DNA of 20,451 nt from Thermodesulfovibrio sp. Its GTDB lineage: Bacteria > Nitrospirota > Thermodesulfovibrionia > Thermodesulfovibrionales > JdFR-85. Every line of letters starts with the position of its first letter. The first letter of the stretch is position 1. Shown here piece by piece: positions 7,865 through 14,349 of the stretch. The stretch lies in the NCBI GenBank assembly GCA_027050975.1, contig JALUAR010000073.1:1-20451 (forward strand), read 5' to 3'. The notes under the pieces are model-generated. The model was not told the DNA's origin, did not search any database, and was given only the letters and a program-made list of their open reading frames with translations. A program made the translations under genes and the position numbers.

Positions 7865-8221
7865 TTAGCAGCCGATCACTCTCTTCTTTTTCCCGGGCTT
7901 TAGTGTTCTTATATACGACACAAGATCCTGCATCTCTTTTGAATCTTTTTCCAGTGGCTCACCCTTAAGAGCAAGCTTAAGACAGAAATTTATGGCATCC
8001 TCCGGATTTCTAAACTTTCTGCCAATGATTCTGAAAACCCTTTTTGTCCCGTTTATTCCCTTTCCCTTTCTGTGACAGCTACTGCATTTTCTGCCGTTTG
8101 TTCCAAGGTCAGGACTGTTAAAAAGCTTCTCGCCATTACGTACATTCCCTGCAAATGTGACACTTGCAAAGACAATAACGATTATGACCATCAGCAATTT
8201 CCATAGAATCTTTTTTCCCAT
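7865..8221 (-). CDS. small exported monoheme cytochrome c
   Basis: The 118-residue precursor has an N-terminal signal peptide or anchor (about 1-24) and one heme c site, CSSCH at 46-50. Met97 in the C-terminal helix is the likely second axial ligand, with Cys80 as an alternative. The NPEDAINFCLKLAL...MQDLVSYIRTL region resembles class I or SoxA-type cytochrome folds. The protein should be a periplasmic electron carrier. It lies between the heme-binding HAMP sensor and the PatA-like regulator, so it may feed electrons to, or be read out by, that sensor. An AGGAGGT ribosome binding site precedes the ATG. The last residues VIGC add an unexplained cysteine. Confidence 0.88.
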   Translation of the reverse strand: MGKKILWKLLMVIIVIVFASVTFAGNVRNGEKLFNSPDLGTNGRKCSSCHRKGKGINGTKRVFRIIGRKFRNPEDAINFCLKLALKGEPLEKDSKEMQDLVSYIRTLKPGKKKRVIGC

Positions 8222-8246
8222 TTAAAGCACCTCCTGAATATATTTA

Positions 8247-8278
8247 TATCCCTGTTTATTTATCCCTGTTTATTTATC
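8247..8278 (+). repeat. 14-bp tandem duplication in an intergenic gap
   Basis: The unit ATCCCTGTTTATTT occurs twice in direct succession (8248-8261 and 8262-8275), with a matching T before it and the first bases of a third copy after it. It covers the stop codon of the heme sensor gene and the gap before the cytochrome gene. It looks like replication slippage. Confidence 0.9.
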
Positions 8279-9158
8279 TTTCTCTCAATATGTCCATGGC
8301 CTTTGCCAGAGAGACCTTCATCCTGGTGAAGGCATCAGCCAGTGCCTTCATCTCATCATTGGTTTTGATATCAAATTCCCTGTCCATTTTTCCTCTACTG
8401 ATATCCTCTGCTGTCGCAACAAAGCTCTCTATGGGCTTGATTATGTTTTTATTAATCAAAATATTGATTATCATTATTACAAGGAAGAAGAATCCACTGT
8501 ATATGAGAGAGAAGAACACCAGTGTCTTCTTGGCGTTTGCAATAGGGATCTCCGTAGGAACATAAACCATCCTGATAGCCGCAATCTCACCTTCCTGCCA
8601 GTTGAAGCCACCTTTTGTACCGTAACGCTTCTTAATCTCCTCCGGAGCAAACAACGGATCACCATGACATCTTAAACAGTCAAAGGAGACCTTCAAAGGC
8701 TTCATGACAACATAGAACTCTCCCTCTTTTGTTTTCTTGAATCCCTTCCACTGTCCTTTCAGTTTGCCCTGACGAAACTCTTTCAGTTTCTTCTCTTCAA
8801 ACTTGTCAGGAAGATGGGTCTTATTGCGGGGATTTAATGCGGCAACCTTATATGAGTAGTTACCTGCTATCTTTTTTATTGATTCTTCTATCTCCCTGGC
8901 AATAAAAAGTCCCTTAACCATCTCTGGAGTTGCTATATCGCCGCATTTCTCTTCCAGAAGGGGACGAAGAATATTAGAGGTATACGCTCCCGCACCCTCC
9001 CATGCAGCTAACATCAGCTTCGCCTCCTGAGTTATCTCTCTGAATGCGTTATTTTTCAGAATATAATAACTTCCTAATACTATAACAGGCAATGAAAAGA
9101 AGTAAACTATCAGCATTATTAAGGTGAATCTCTTCCTCAACCTCATATTTCTGAACAT
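8274..9158 (-). CDS. covalent-heme membrane sensor: DUF3365 (Tll0287-like) domain plus HAMP, no output domain
   Basis: The 294-residue protein has TM1 at about 11-33, a periplasmic domain (34-211), TM2 at about 212-235 and a HAMP segment (about 235-290) after which it stops. The periplasmic part fits DUF3365/Tll0287-like domains: the AAWEGAG region near 51-57, ALNPRNK near 107-113, and CLRCH at 161-165, a CxxCH site for covalent heme c. DUF3365-HAMP modules normally feed a kinase, cyclase or chemoreceptor domain. Here nothing follows HAMP except LRER, so it must signal through a partner or be a trimmed receptor. A strong AAGGAGG site precedes the ATG. The cytochrome c and phosphorelay genes follow downstream. 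Confidence 0.87.
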   Translation of the reverse strand: MFRNMRLRKRFTLIMLIVYFFSLPVIVLGSYYILKNNAFREITQEAKLMLAAWEGAGAYTSNILRPLLEEKCGDIATPEMVKGLFIAREIEESIKKIAGNYSYKVAALNPRNKTHLPDKFEEKKLKEFRQGKLKGQWKGFKKTKEGEFYVVMKPLKVSFDCLRCHGDPLFAPEEIKKRYGTKGGFNWQEGEIAAIRMVYVPTEIPIANAKKTLVFFSLIYSGFFFLVIMIINILINKNIIKPIESFVATAEDISRGKMDREFDIKTNDEMKALADAFTRMKVSLAKAMDILRER

Positions 9159-9186
9159 AAGCAGCCTCCTTACTTTTTATTTCTCT

Positions 9187-9510
9187 CTATTTTTCAAAGA
9201 CAAATATATATTCGTCCGGTCTGGAGAGGTTTAGCTCTTCACGTGCCTTTTTCTCAAGATAAAAGGGGTCCTTTTGCATTAACTTAATCTCTTCCCTGAT
9301 ACTGGCATTTTCTTTCTGAATCGTGCCTATCTCTGCAACAAGTCTGTCTCTTTGCGCTTTGAGTTCGTAATACCTGATCACACCGTTTTCATCAAAGACA
9401 AGCGTCCAGAGAAGATACAAGGAAAAGATCAACAAAAAGGTGAGAAGTACCATCGACCTTTTCTTTTTTTCGTTGTAAACTTGGCGCCTCAGAAGATTAT
9501 GTTTATACAT
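9187..9510 (-). CDS. ftsB: septum formation initiator, FtsB/DivIC-like
   Basis: The 107-residue single-pass membrane protein has a basic cytoplasmic N-terminus, one TM segment (about 20-39) and a periplasmic coiled coil (about 45-80) ending in KDPFYLEKKAREELNLSRPDEYIF, the usual C-terminal signature of the family. It bridges FtsL and FtsQ in the division complex. eno-ftsB neighbourhoods are common. The ATG at 9510 has no ribosome binding site and coincides with the predicted transcription start. An alternative ATG at 9453, just before the TM segment, would give 88 residues. It lies 28 nt before the heme sensor gene and seems to share its promoter. Confidence 0.85.
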   Translation of the reverse strand: MYKHNLLRRQVYNEKKKRSMVLLTFLLIFSLYLLWTLVFDENGVIRYYELKAQRDRLVAEIGTIQKENASIREEIKLMQKDPFYLEKKAREELNLSRPDEYIFVFEK

Positions 9511-9517
9511 GGAATAT

Positions 9518-9544
9518 ATTATATCATATTTGAACTAAAGTCAA
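9518..9544 (-). promoter_or_regulatory. extended -10 promoter before ftsB and the chemosensory cluster
   Basis: On the minus strand TTGACT (9539-9544) is followed after 15 bases by TATAAT (9518-9523), preceded by TGA to form an extended -10 element (9518-9526). Shifting the -10 to TAATAT gives a 17-base spacer. The predicted start is near 9511, next to the ftsB ATG, so the mRNA would be nearly leaderless. No other promoter or terminator is seen before cheA. Confidence 0.7.
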
Positions 9545-9615
9545 GAATCATTTCTAATCAATGTCTTAGGACTCAAAACTTGATATAATACACTAATAAA
9601 CCAGTGTAATTCCAA

Positions 9616-9663
9616 AGATAAAATGGAAACCCTCCCCGAACCAGATACCGCGAGGAGGGTTTC
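9616..9663 (-). terminator. terminator of eno
   Basis: Positions 9626-9635 pair perfectly with 9654-9663 (10 bp, GC-rich core, 18-nt loop with two further inner pairs). Read on the minus strand it begins 30 nt after the eno stop and is followed by a short T-rich stretch (ATTTTATCT). It separates eno from the ftsB promoter. Confidence 0.8.
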
Positions 9664-9692
9664 GATATTATTTGATATTGAAACCGGATAAC

Positions 9693-10970
9693 TTAATCAA
9701 TATTATAGAAGGCTTTAAGGCCAGGGTACTCAGCCGCATCAGCCAACTCCTCTTCAATCCTGATGAGCCTGTTATACTTTGCAATTCTTTCGCTTCTGGC
9801 AAGAGAACCTGTCTTGATAAACCCGGTGTTGCAGGCAACGGCAAGATCAGCAATTGTTGTATCCTCTGTCTCACCGGAGCGATGTGAAATCACAGCGGTA
9901 TAACCTGCCCTCTCTGCCATCTCTATTGCGTCAAGGGTCTCTGTCAACGTACCTATCTGGTTAAGCTTGATAAGTATGGAGTTTGCCACACCCTCTTTTA
10001 TTCCCCTTTCAAGAATTTTTGTATTTGTAACGAATATGTCATCTCCAACCAACTGCACTTTTCTACCAAGACGATCAGTAAGCTCCTTCCATCCATCCCA
10101 GTCATTCTCACCAAGGCCATCCTCAATGGAAAGAATAGGATAGTTGTTAATAAGATTCTCATAATAATTAACCATATCTGATGACGAAACCTCTTTACCC
10201 TCAAAAGAATATTTGCCATCCTTGTAAAGCTCCGATGCAGCAACATCCAGGGCAAGGAAGACATCCTTTCCGGGTTTGTAACCGGCATCCTCAATAGCCT
10301 GGAGAATCAGTGCGAGGGCCTCCTCATTCCTGTCCAGATCGGGAGCGAAACCTCCCTCATCACCTACAGCAGTATTCAACCCTTTTGACTTGAGTATTTT
10401 TTTCAGGGAGTGAAATATCTCGGAGCCAGCCCTGAGAGCAGAAGAGAAGTCATCAAGGCCGGCAGGCATTATCATAAACTCCTGAATGTCCAGGTTGTTA
10501 TCAGCATGAGCTCCACCATTCATTATGTTCATAAGGGGCACAGGCAGTTGCTTTGCATTTGTTCCACCTATATATCGATAAAGCGGGATGTCAAGCTCGT
10601 TTGCCGTAGCCTTACATATTGCAAGGGAAACTCCCAGGATAGCATTTGCTCCGAGGCGTTGTTTGTTCTCCGTGCCGTCCATTTCAACCAAAAGTTTATC
10701 AATGTAGACCTGATCCTCAGAGTCAAGCCCTATGATCCTTGGTGCAATCTCCTCGATTACATTATTTACAGCCTTAGTAACACCTTTTCCGTGAAACCTC
10801 TTTTCATCGCCGTCTCTTAATTCGAGAGCCTCCCTCTCTCCCGTGGAAGCACCCGATGGTACCGCAGCCACACCTGACGCTCCGGAGGCAAGAAAGACCT
10901 CCACCTCTACTGTTGGATTCCCCCTTGAGTCCAGAATCTCCCGTGCATGAATGTCAATAATCTCTGACAT
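9693..10970 (-). CDS. eno: enolase
   Basis: The 425-residue cytoplasmic enzyme interconverts 2-phosphoglycerate and phosphoenolpyruvate in glycolysis and gluconeogenesis. The length is normal. Visible signatures are SGASTGEREALELRD near 39-53, GGAHADNNLDIQEFM near 152-166, catalytic Glu205 in VGDEGGFAPD, magnesium ligands Asp242, Glu283 and Asp310, catalytic Lys335 in LIKLNQIG, and SHRSGETEDTTIADLAVA near 362-379. A strong AGGAGG site precedes the ATG. It lies 59 nt after the unknown gene upstream and is followed by its own terminator. I could not identify a dedicated promoter, so read-through from upstream is possible. Confidence 0.98.
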   Translation of the reverse strand: MSEIIDIHAREILDSRGNPTVEVEVFLASGASGVAAVPSGASTGEREALELRDGDEKRFHGKGVTKAVNNVIEEIAPRIIGLDSEDQVYIDKLLVEMDGTENKQRLGANAILGVSLAICKATANELDIPLYRYIGGTNAKQLPVPLMNIMNGGAHADNNLDIQEFMIMPAGLDDFSSALRAGSEIFHSLKKILKSKGLNTAVGDEGGFAPDLDRNEEALALILQAIEDAGYKPGKDVFLALDVAASELYKDGKYSFEGKEVSSSDMVNYYENLINNYPILSIEDGLGENDWDGWKELTDRLGRKVQLVGDDIFVTNTKILERGIKEGVANSILIKLNQIGTLTETLDAIEMAERAGYTAVISHRSGETEDTTIADLAVACNTGFIKTGSLARSERIAKYNRLIRIEEELADAAEYPGLKAFYNID

Positions 10971-11029
10971 AAAGACCTCCTCTCCTCAATATATACTTTC
11001 CACAGCGTAAAGAATACGCCGGTAGGTTC

Positions 11030-12427
11030 TTATGTTAGCTCTTCTGGTAAAAACTGTCTTAGTATCTCTTCAGCCTTCTTCTTATCTATCGGTTTGTCCC
11101 TTAGTTCTGTTCTTTGAGATATAAGTCTGAGGGTGGTTTCAAGGAATATTTTAAATCTGTGCAACTTTTCAAGGATTTTGTGAGAGGCATCACCGGAGAT
11201 TGTCTCCGGAGTTATGGAAAAGAACTCATTGAAAAAACGTGCAAACTCCTCGTAGTCGTCATAACGTAGCAAACGGAAAGTAAAGCTCTCAAAATACAAC
11301 ATATACGACCTCAGGGAATCAAAGACCTTGAGACGTATCTCTTTCTTGTCGAATATGCTTTCCAAGATCTCAATGAACTCATACAGAACATATATATCCT
11401 CTCGAAGTTTTACAGACTGGGCATGGCGGGTAACAAAACTGGGGAAAATATCCTCCCCCTTAATTGAGGGATTAAACTTCTGTGCAAGCTGAACTATACA
11501 CTGCTCAGTAAGATTCGTTATGATTCCGCTGCTGTTTTCTATCTTTCCCCTTATACGATTCAGGGCACTCAGTCTTAAAAGATCCTTGAGTTCCTGTTCA
11601 TAGACCCTTTTGGTCTCCATGGAAAACTGAAAAGCCAGTGAATCGATTATATCCTGTAATGATTTATCTTCAATCTCGCTGGAGACCTCCTTTAGGTAAT
11701 TGATAAAGGCCCTTATCTCCGAACGTAGCAGAACCAGGATTACAAATGCACAGTTAAGCGATACCTGCAGATGCGATGAGGTCTCGATATGTCCCAAATA
11801 TCGTAAAAACCTGTAAAGAAATATGAAAATAGTGGATATTAACCTCTTTGTCTTTCTGTCTTTTATGGAACGAACAATCGCTGTAATCTCTTTATTTCTG
11901 ATCTTGTCAAAGTCTGGATTTATCTCCTTCTTAAATGGGTCGAAGTAATGGTTCTCTCTAATCTCGCGGGCAATAATGTCGCCGTAGTTCTTATATCCCA
12001 TGTAACTTACGGTATCGCCCTTGAGAAGATCAGAGACTATAACCTTGAGATTTATAAAAGAATCATAAAGAAGGAGAAGCGATTTCTCGGGAGTGTCCTG
12101 TCTATAAAGAATACTCCTTAGAAGGTCCCTTTTTCTGTCGGAAACATAACTCTGTTCTGCGTACTTTTGAAACCAGAAAGCATTCTTCTTGCTTTCTGGA
12201 ATCACCAACTCAAGAATACTTAGCACGCGAAGGATTGCATCCTTCACTGTAGTGAGCTCTGCATAAAAGTTCCTTGTAGTGAGGTTCTCTACACTGATCG
12301 GAAGGTTTTCGGGATTGAATATCCTGTCAAGCCCCCTTAAAAGTGTATCAAGTTCAGAGAAAAGCTCCTTGTTCTCCTTAAAAACAGAGTCAAACCATGG
12401 GGTTGTTCCAATCTGGTCACTAATCAA
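11030..12427 (-). CDS. hypothetical 465-residue all-helical protein
   Basis: I do not recognise this protein. It is soluble, rich in Leu, Ile, Lys, Glu and Arg, and appears helical throughout. There is no signal peptide, no CxxC or nucleotide-binding motif and no obvious repeat. A hydrophobic run near residues 215-240 (TSSHLQVSLNCAFVILVLL) could be a buried helix or a weak membrane-associated segment. The C-terminus ends in a charged KKKAEEILRQFLPEELT tail. The start codon is TTG at 12425-12427, 7 nt after an AAGGAG box. It lies 51 nt after lpdA and 59 nt before eno on the same strand, so it may be co-transcribed with them. Confidence 0.8.
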   Translation of the reverse strand: MISDQIGTTPWFDSVFKENKELFSELDTLLRGLDRIFNPENLPISVENLTTRNFYAELTTVKDAILRVLSILELVIPESKKNAFWFQKYAEQSYVSDRKRDLLRSILYRQDTPEKSLLLLYDSFINLKVIVSDLLKGDTVSYMGYKNYGDIIAREIRENHYFDPFKKEINPDFDKIRNKEITAIVRSIKDRKTKRLISTIFIFLYRFLRYLGHIETSSHLQVSLNCAFVILVLLRSEIRAFINYLKEVSSEIEDKSLQDIIDSLAFQFSMETKRVYEQELKDLLRLSALNRIRGKIENSSGIITNLTEQCIVQLAQKFNPSIKGEDIFPSFVTRHAQSVKLREDIYVLYEFIEILESIFDKKEIRLKVFDSLRSYMLYFESFTFRLLRYDDYEEFARFFNEFFSITPETISGDASHKILEKLHRFKIFLETTLRLISQRTELRDKPIDKKKAEEILRQFLPEELT

Positions 12428-12434
12428 GTCCGGT

Positions 12435-12440
12435 CTCCTT
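12435..12440 (-). promoter_or_regulatory. ribosome binding site that fixes a TTG start
   Basis: AAGGAG on the minus strand lies 7 nt before the TTG at 12425-12427. It supports TTG as the start of the unknown helical protein gene. Confidence 0.7.
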
Positions 12441-12478
12441 ACAATAAGGGTTGAACAAATCCTTCAGTCTTACCCTAT

Positions 12479-13861
12479 TCATTTTTTCGGTACATGCACT
12501 GCCTCACCGTGGGCATCCTCAGCCGCCTCCATAAGTCCTTCTGCGAGTGTGGGATGGGCATGAATTGTCTCTGCAATATCCTTTACCTTCAGCCCTGCCT
12601 TCATAGCCACTGCTGCCTCGTGTATCAGATCGGATGCATGAGGCCCGATTATGTGTACTCCAAGGACTTTATCAGTATCCTTTTCTGCTATAACCTTTAT
12701 AAGCCCTGAAATCTCTCCCATGGCGTGTGCCTTGCCAAGTGCCCTGAACTGGAAGTGTCCCGTAATGTACTTGATTCCCTGCTCCGCTGCCTGATGTTCT
12801 CTCAACCCCACAGATGCAATCTCTGGAGAGGTGAAAATAGCAGCAGGAACCACAGAGTAGTCCATCTCTTCCGATGAACCCATTATGTTTCTTACGGCAA
12901 CTATACCCTCCTTTGATGCTACGTGGGCAAGAAGAATTCCTCCTGTAACATCGCCGATTGCATAGATGTTGTTCAGATTTGTCTGCATCTTAGGGTTAAC
13001 CTTTATCTCTCCGCGCTGCCCCTTCTCCACTCCGATCTCCTCAAGCCCTATTCCGTCGGAATTAAGCGCTCTGCCGATGGAGACAAGAACCTTTTCGGTG
13101 ACGATCTCCTTGCCATTGGAAAGGGTAGTATGAACCCCGTCATCCCTGATCTCCACCTTTTCTGCCTTTACATTGGTAAAGAGCTTTATCTTCTTCTTCT
13201 TCAACTCTCTCTCAAGAAGGGCCGATATCTCCTCATCCTCTGTGGATACCGCCCTGGGGAGAAGCTCTACCATAGTAACCTCTGTTCCAAGGGCACGGTA
13301 GATACAGGCGAACTCACACCCTATTACACCGGCTCCGATGATTAGCATGCTCTTTGGGATGGAGGTTAGCTCAAGGGCTTCTGTGGAGGATATGATGTTT
13401 TTACCATCAAAGGGAAAGAGGGGAATCTCTGCAGGCCGTGAACCCGTTGCAATAATTGTGCTGTCAACCTGTACGGTCTCTTCACCATCTGCTGATTCAA
13501 TGCGAATCTCCTTCTCAGAGACAAGCCTTCCCCTACCCTTTTTAAGCTCCACTCCCCAACTTTTGAACAGCCCTTTTATACCCTTTACCTGAGTGTTAAT
13601 CACCTTGTTCTTTCGTTCGATAATCTTCTCCATGTGTGGAATCACTTCGCCCTTGAGTTCAAGACCAAAGCTGGCCATCTCCTTTACATGGCTGTAAAGC
13701 TCTGAAGAGGCAAGCATCGTCTTGGTGGGTATACAGCCTGAATTAAGGCAGGTTCCACCGACCTCTGCCTCCTCCACAACCACAACTTCAGCACCAAGTT
13801 GTGCTGCCTTTATAGCCGCAACATATCCACCTGGGCCTGCACCAAGAATACCGATTCTCAT
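12479..13861 (-). CDS. lpdA: dihydrolipoyl dehydrogenase (E3 / glycine cleavage L protein)
   Basis: The 460-residue flavoprotein reoxidises dihydrolipoyl groups with NAD+. It has the FAD-binding GAGPGG near 7-12, the redox disulfide Cys38/Cys43 in GGTCLNSGCIPTK, a second nucleotide fold GAGVIGCEFA, YAIGDVTGG near the FAD ribityl site, and the catalytic His436-Glu441 pair in HAHPTLAE. There is no N-terminal lipoyl domain. Its ATG overlaps the gcvH stop (TAATG), so it probably serves as the L protein for that lipoyl carrier. It could also supply 2-oxoacid dehydrogenases encoded elsewhere. Confidence 0.95.
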   Translation of the reverse strand: MRIGILGAGPGGYVAAIKAAQLGAEVVVVEEAEVGGTCLNSGCIPTKTMLASSELYSHVKEMASFGLELKGEVIPHMEKIIERKNKVINTQVKGIKGLFKSWGVELKKGRGRLVSEKEIRIESADGEETVQVDSTIIATGSRPAEIPLFPFDGKNIISSTEALELTSIPKSMLIIGAGVIGCEFACIYRALGTEVTMVELLPRAVSTEDEEISALLERELKKKKIKLFTNVKAEKVEIRDDGVHTTLSNGKEIVTEKVLVSIGRALNSDGIGLEEIGVEKGQRGEIKVNPKMQTNLNNIYAIGDVTGGILLAHVASKEGIVAVRNIMGSSEEMDYSVVPAAIFTSPEIASVGLREHQAAEQGIKYITGHFQFRALGKAHAMGEISGLIKVIAEKDTDKVLGVHIIGPHASDLIHEAAVAMKAGLKVKDIAETIHAHPTLAEGLMEAAEDAHGEAVHVPKK

Positions 13862-14250
13862 TACTTTGCCTCCTCCTCCACATAACTCTGATAGTCGGAT
13901 GCATCCATAAGATCATCCAGTTCCGACGGGTCAGACATCTCCACCACTGCAATCCAGCCTTTACCGTAAGGCTCCTCATTAATAATTTCAGGAGACTCAT
14001 CAAGCTCGTCATTAACATCTACAATAGTTCCTGACACAGGTGCGATAACGGATGATGTGGCCTTTGTTGATTCGATCTCCGAGAACTCTGCATCCTTTTC
14101 TATCTCGGAGTCAACATCAGGAAGGTCTATATAGACTATATCCCCCAACTGATCCTGTGCGTAATCTGTTATGCCAATAGTTGCCTTATTTCCGGAAACT
14201 CTTACCCAGGTATGCTCCTTGTGGTATTTAAGATCCTCTGGAAAAGTCAT
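13861..14250 (-). CDS. gcvH: glycine cleavage system H protein
   Basis: The 129-residue lipoyl carrier shuttles the aminomethyl group between the P, T and L proteins of glycine cleavage. Marks are HTWVRV near 13-18, GITDYAQDQLGDIVYIDLP near 26-44, the lipoylated Lys63 in ESTKATSS (more often ESVKAAS), and NEEPYGKGWI in the C-terminal half. The length is typical. An AGGAGG site precedes the ATG. It overlaps lpdA and has its own promoter after glyS. No gcvT or gcvP is in the window. Confidence 0.96.
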   Translation of the reverse strand: MTFPEDLKYHKEHTWVRVSGNKATIGITDYAQDQLGDIVYIDLPDVDSEIEKDAEFSEIESTKATSSVIAPVSGTIVDVNDELDESPEIINEEPYGKGWIAVVEMSDPSELDDLMDASDYQSYVEEEAK

Positions 14251-14278
14251 TCCGTCCTCCTAAAGGATAAAATTAAAG

Positions 14279-14293
14279 GCCTGTAAAACAGGC
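14279..14293 (-). other. short hairpin in the gcvH leader
   Basis: GCCTG and CAGGC pair around a 5-nt loop on the minus strand, followed by a TTTAATTTTAT stretch. It lies just after the predicted gcvH transcription start. It could be a weak terminator for glyS read-through or part of the gcvH leader. No glycine riboswitch signature is present. Confidence 0.4.
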
Positions 14294-14304
14294 GTGGATT
14301 GTTT

Positions 14305-14334
14305 TTCATAGCACAGGTTTAAAGGATTTGTCAA
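14305..14334 (-). promoter_or_regulatory. sigma70 promoter for gcvH-lpdA
   Basis: On the minus strand TTGACA (14329-14334), an 18-base spacer and TATGAA (14305-14310) preceded by TGC form a -35 plus extended -10 promoter. Transcription should start near 14298, about 48 nt before the gcvH ATG. Confidence 0.75.
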
Positions 14335-14349
14335 GATAATTTGAAGGTT

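Noticed and set aside
11005..11019. Hairpin after the unknown helical protein gene
   Set aside because: A 5-bp stem with no T run, close to the eno ribosome binding site; not convincing as a terminator.
14251..14349. Glycine riboswitch upstream of gcvH
   Set aside because: The gap is short, holds a promoter and one small hairpin, and lacks the conserved aptamer sequences.
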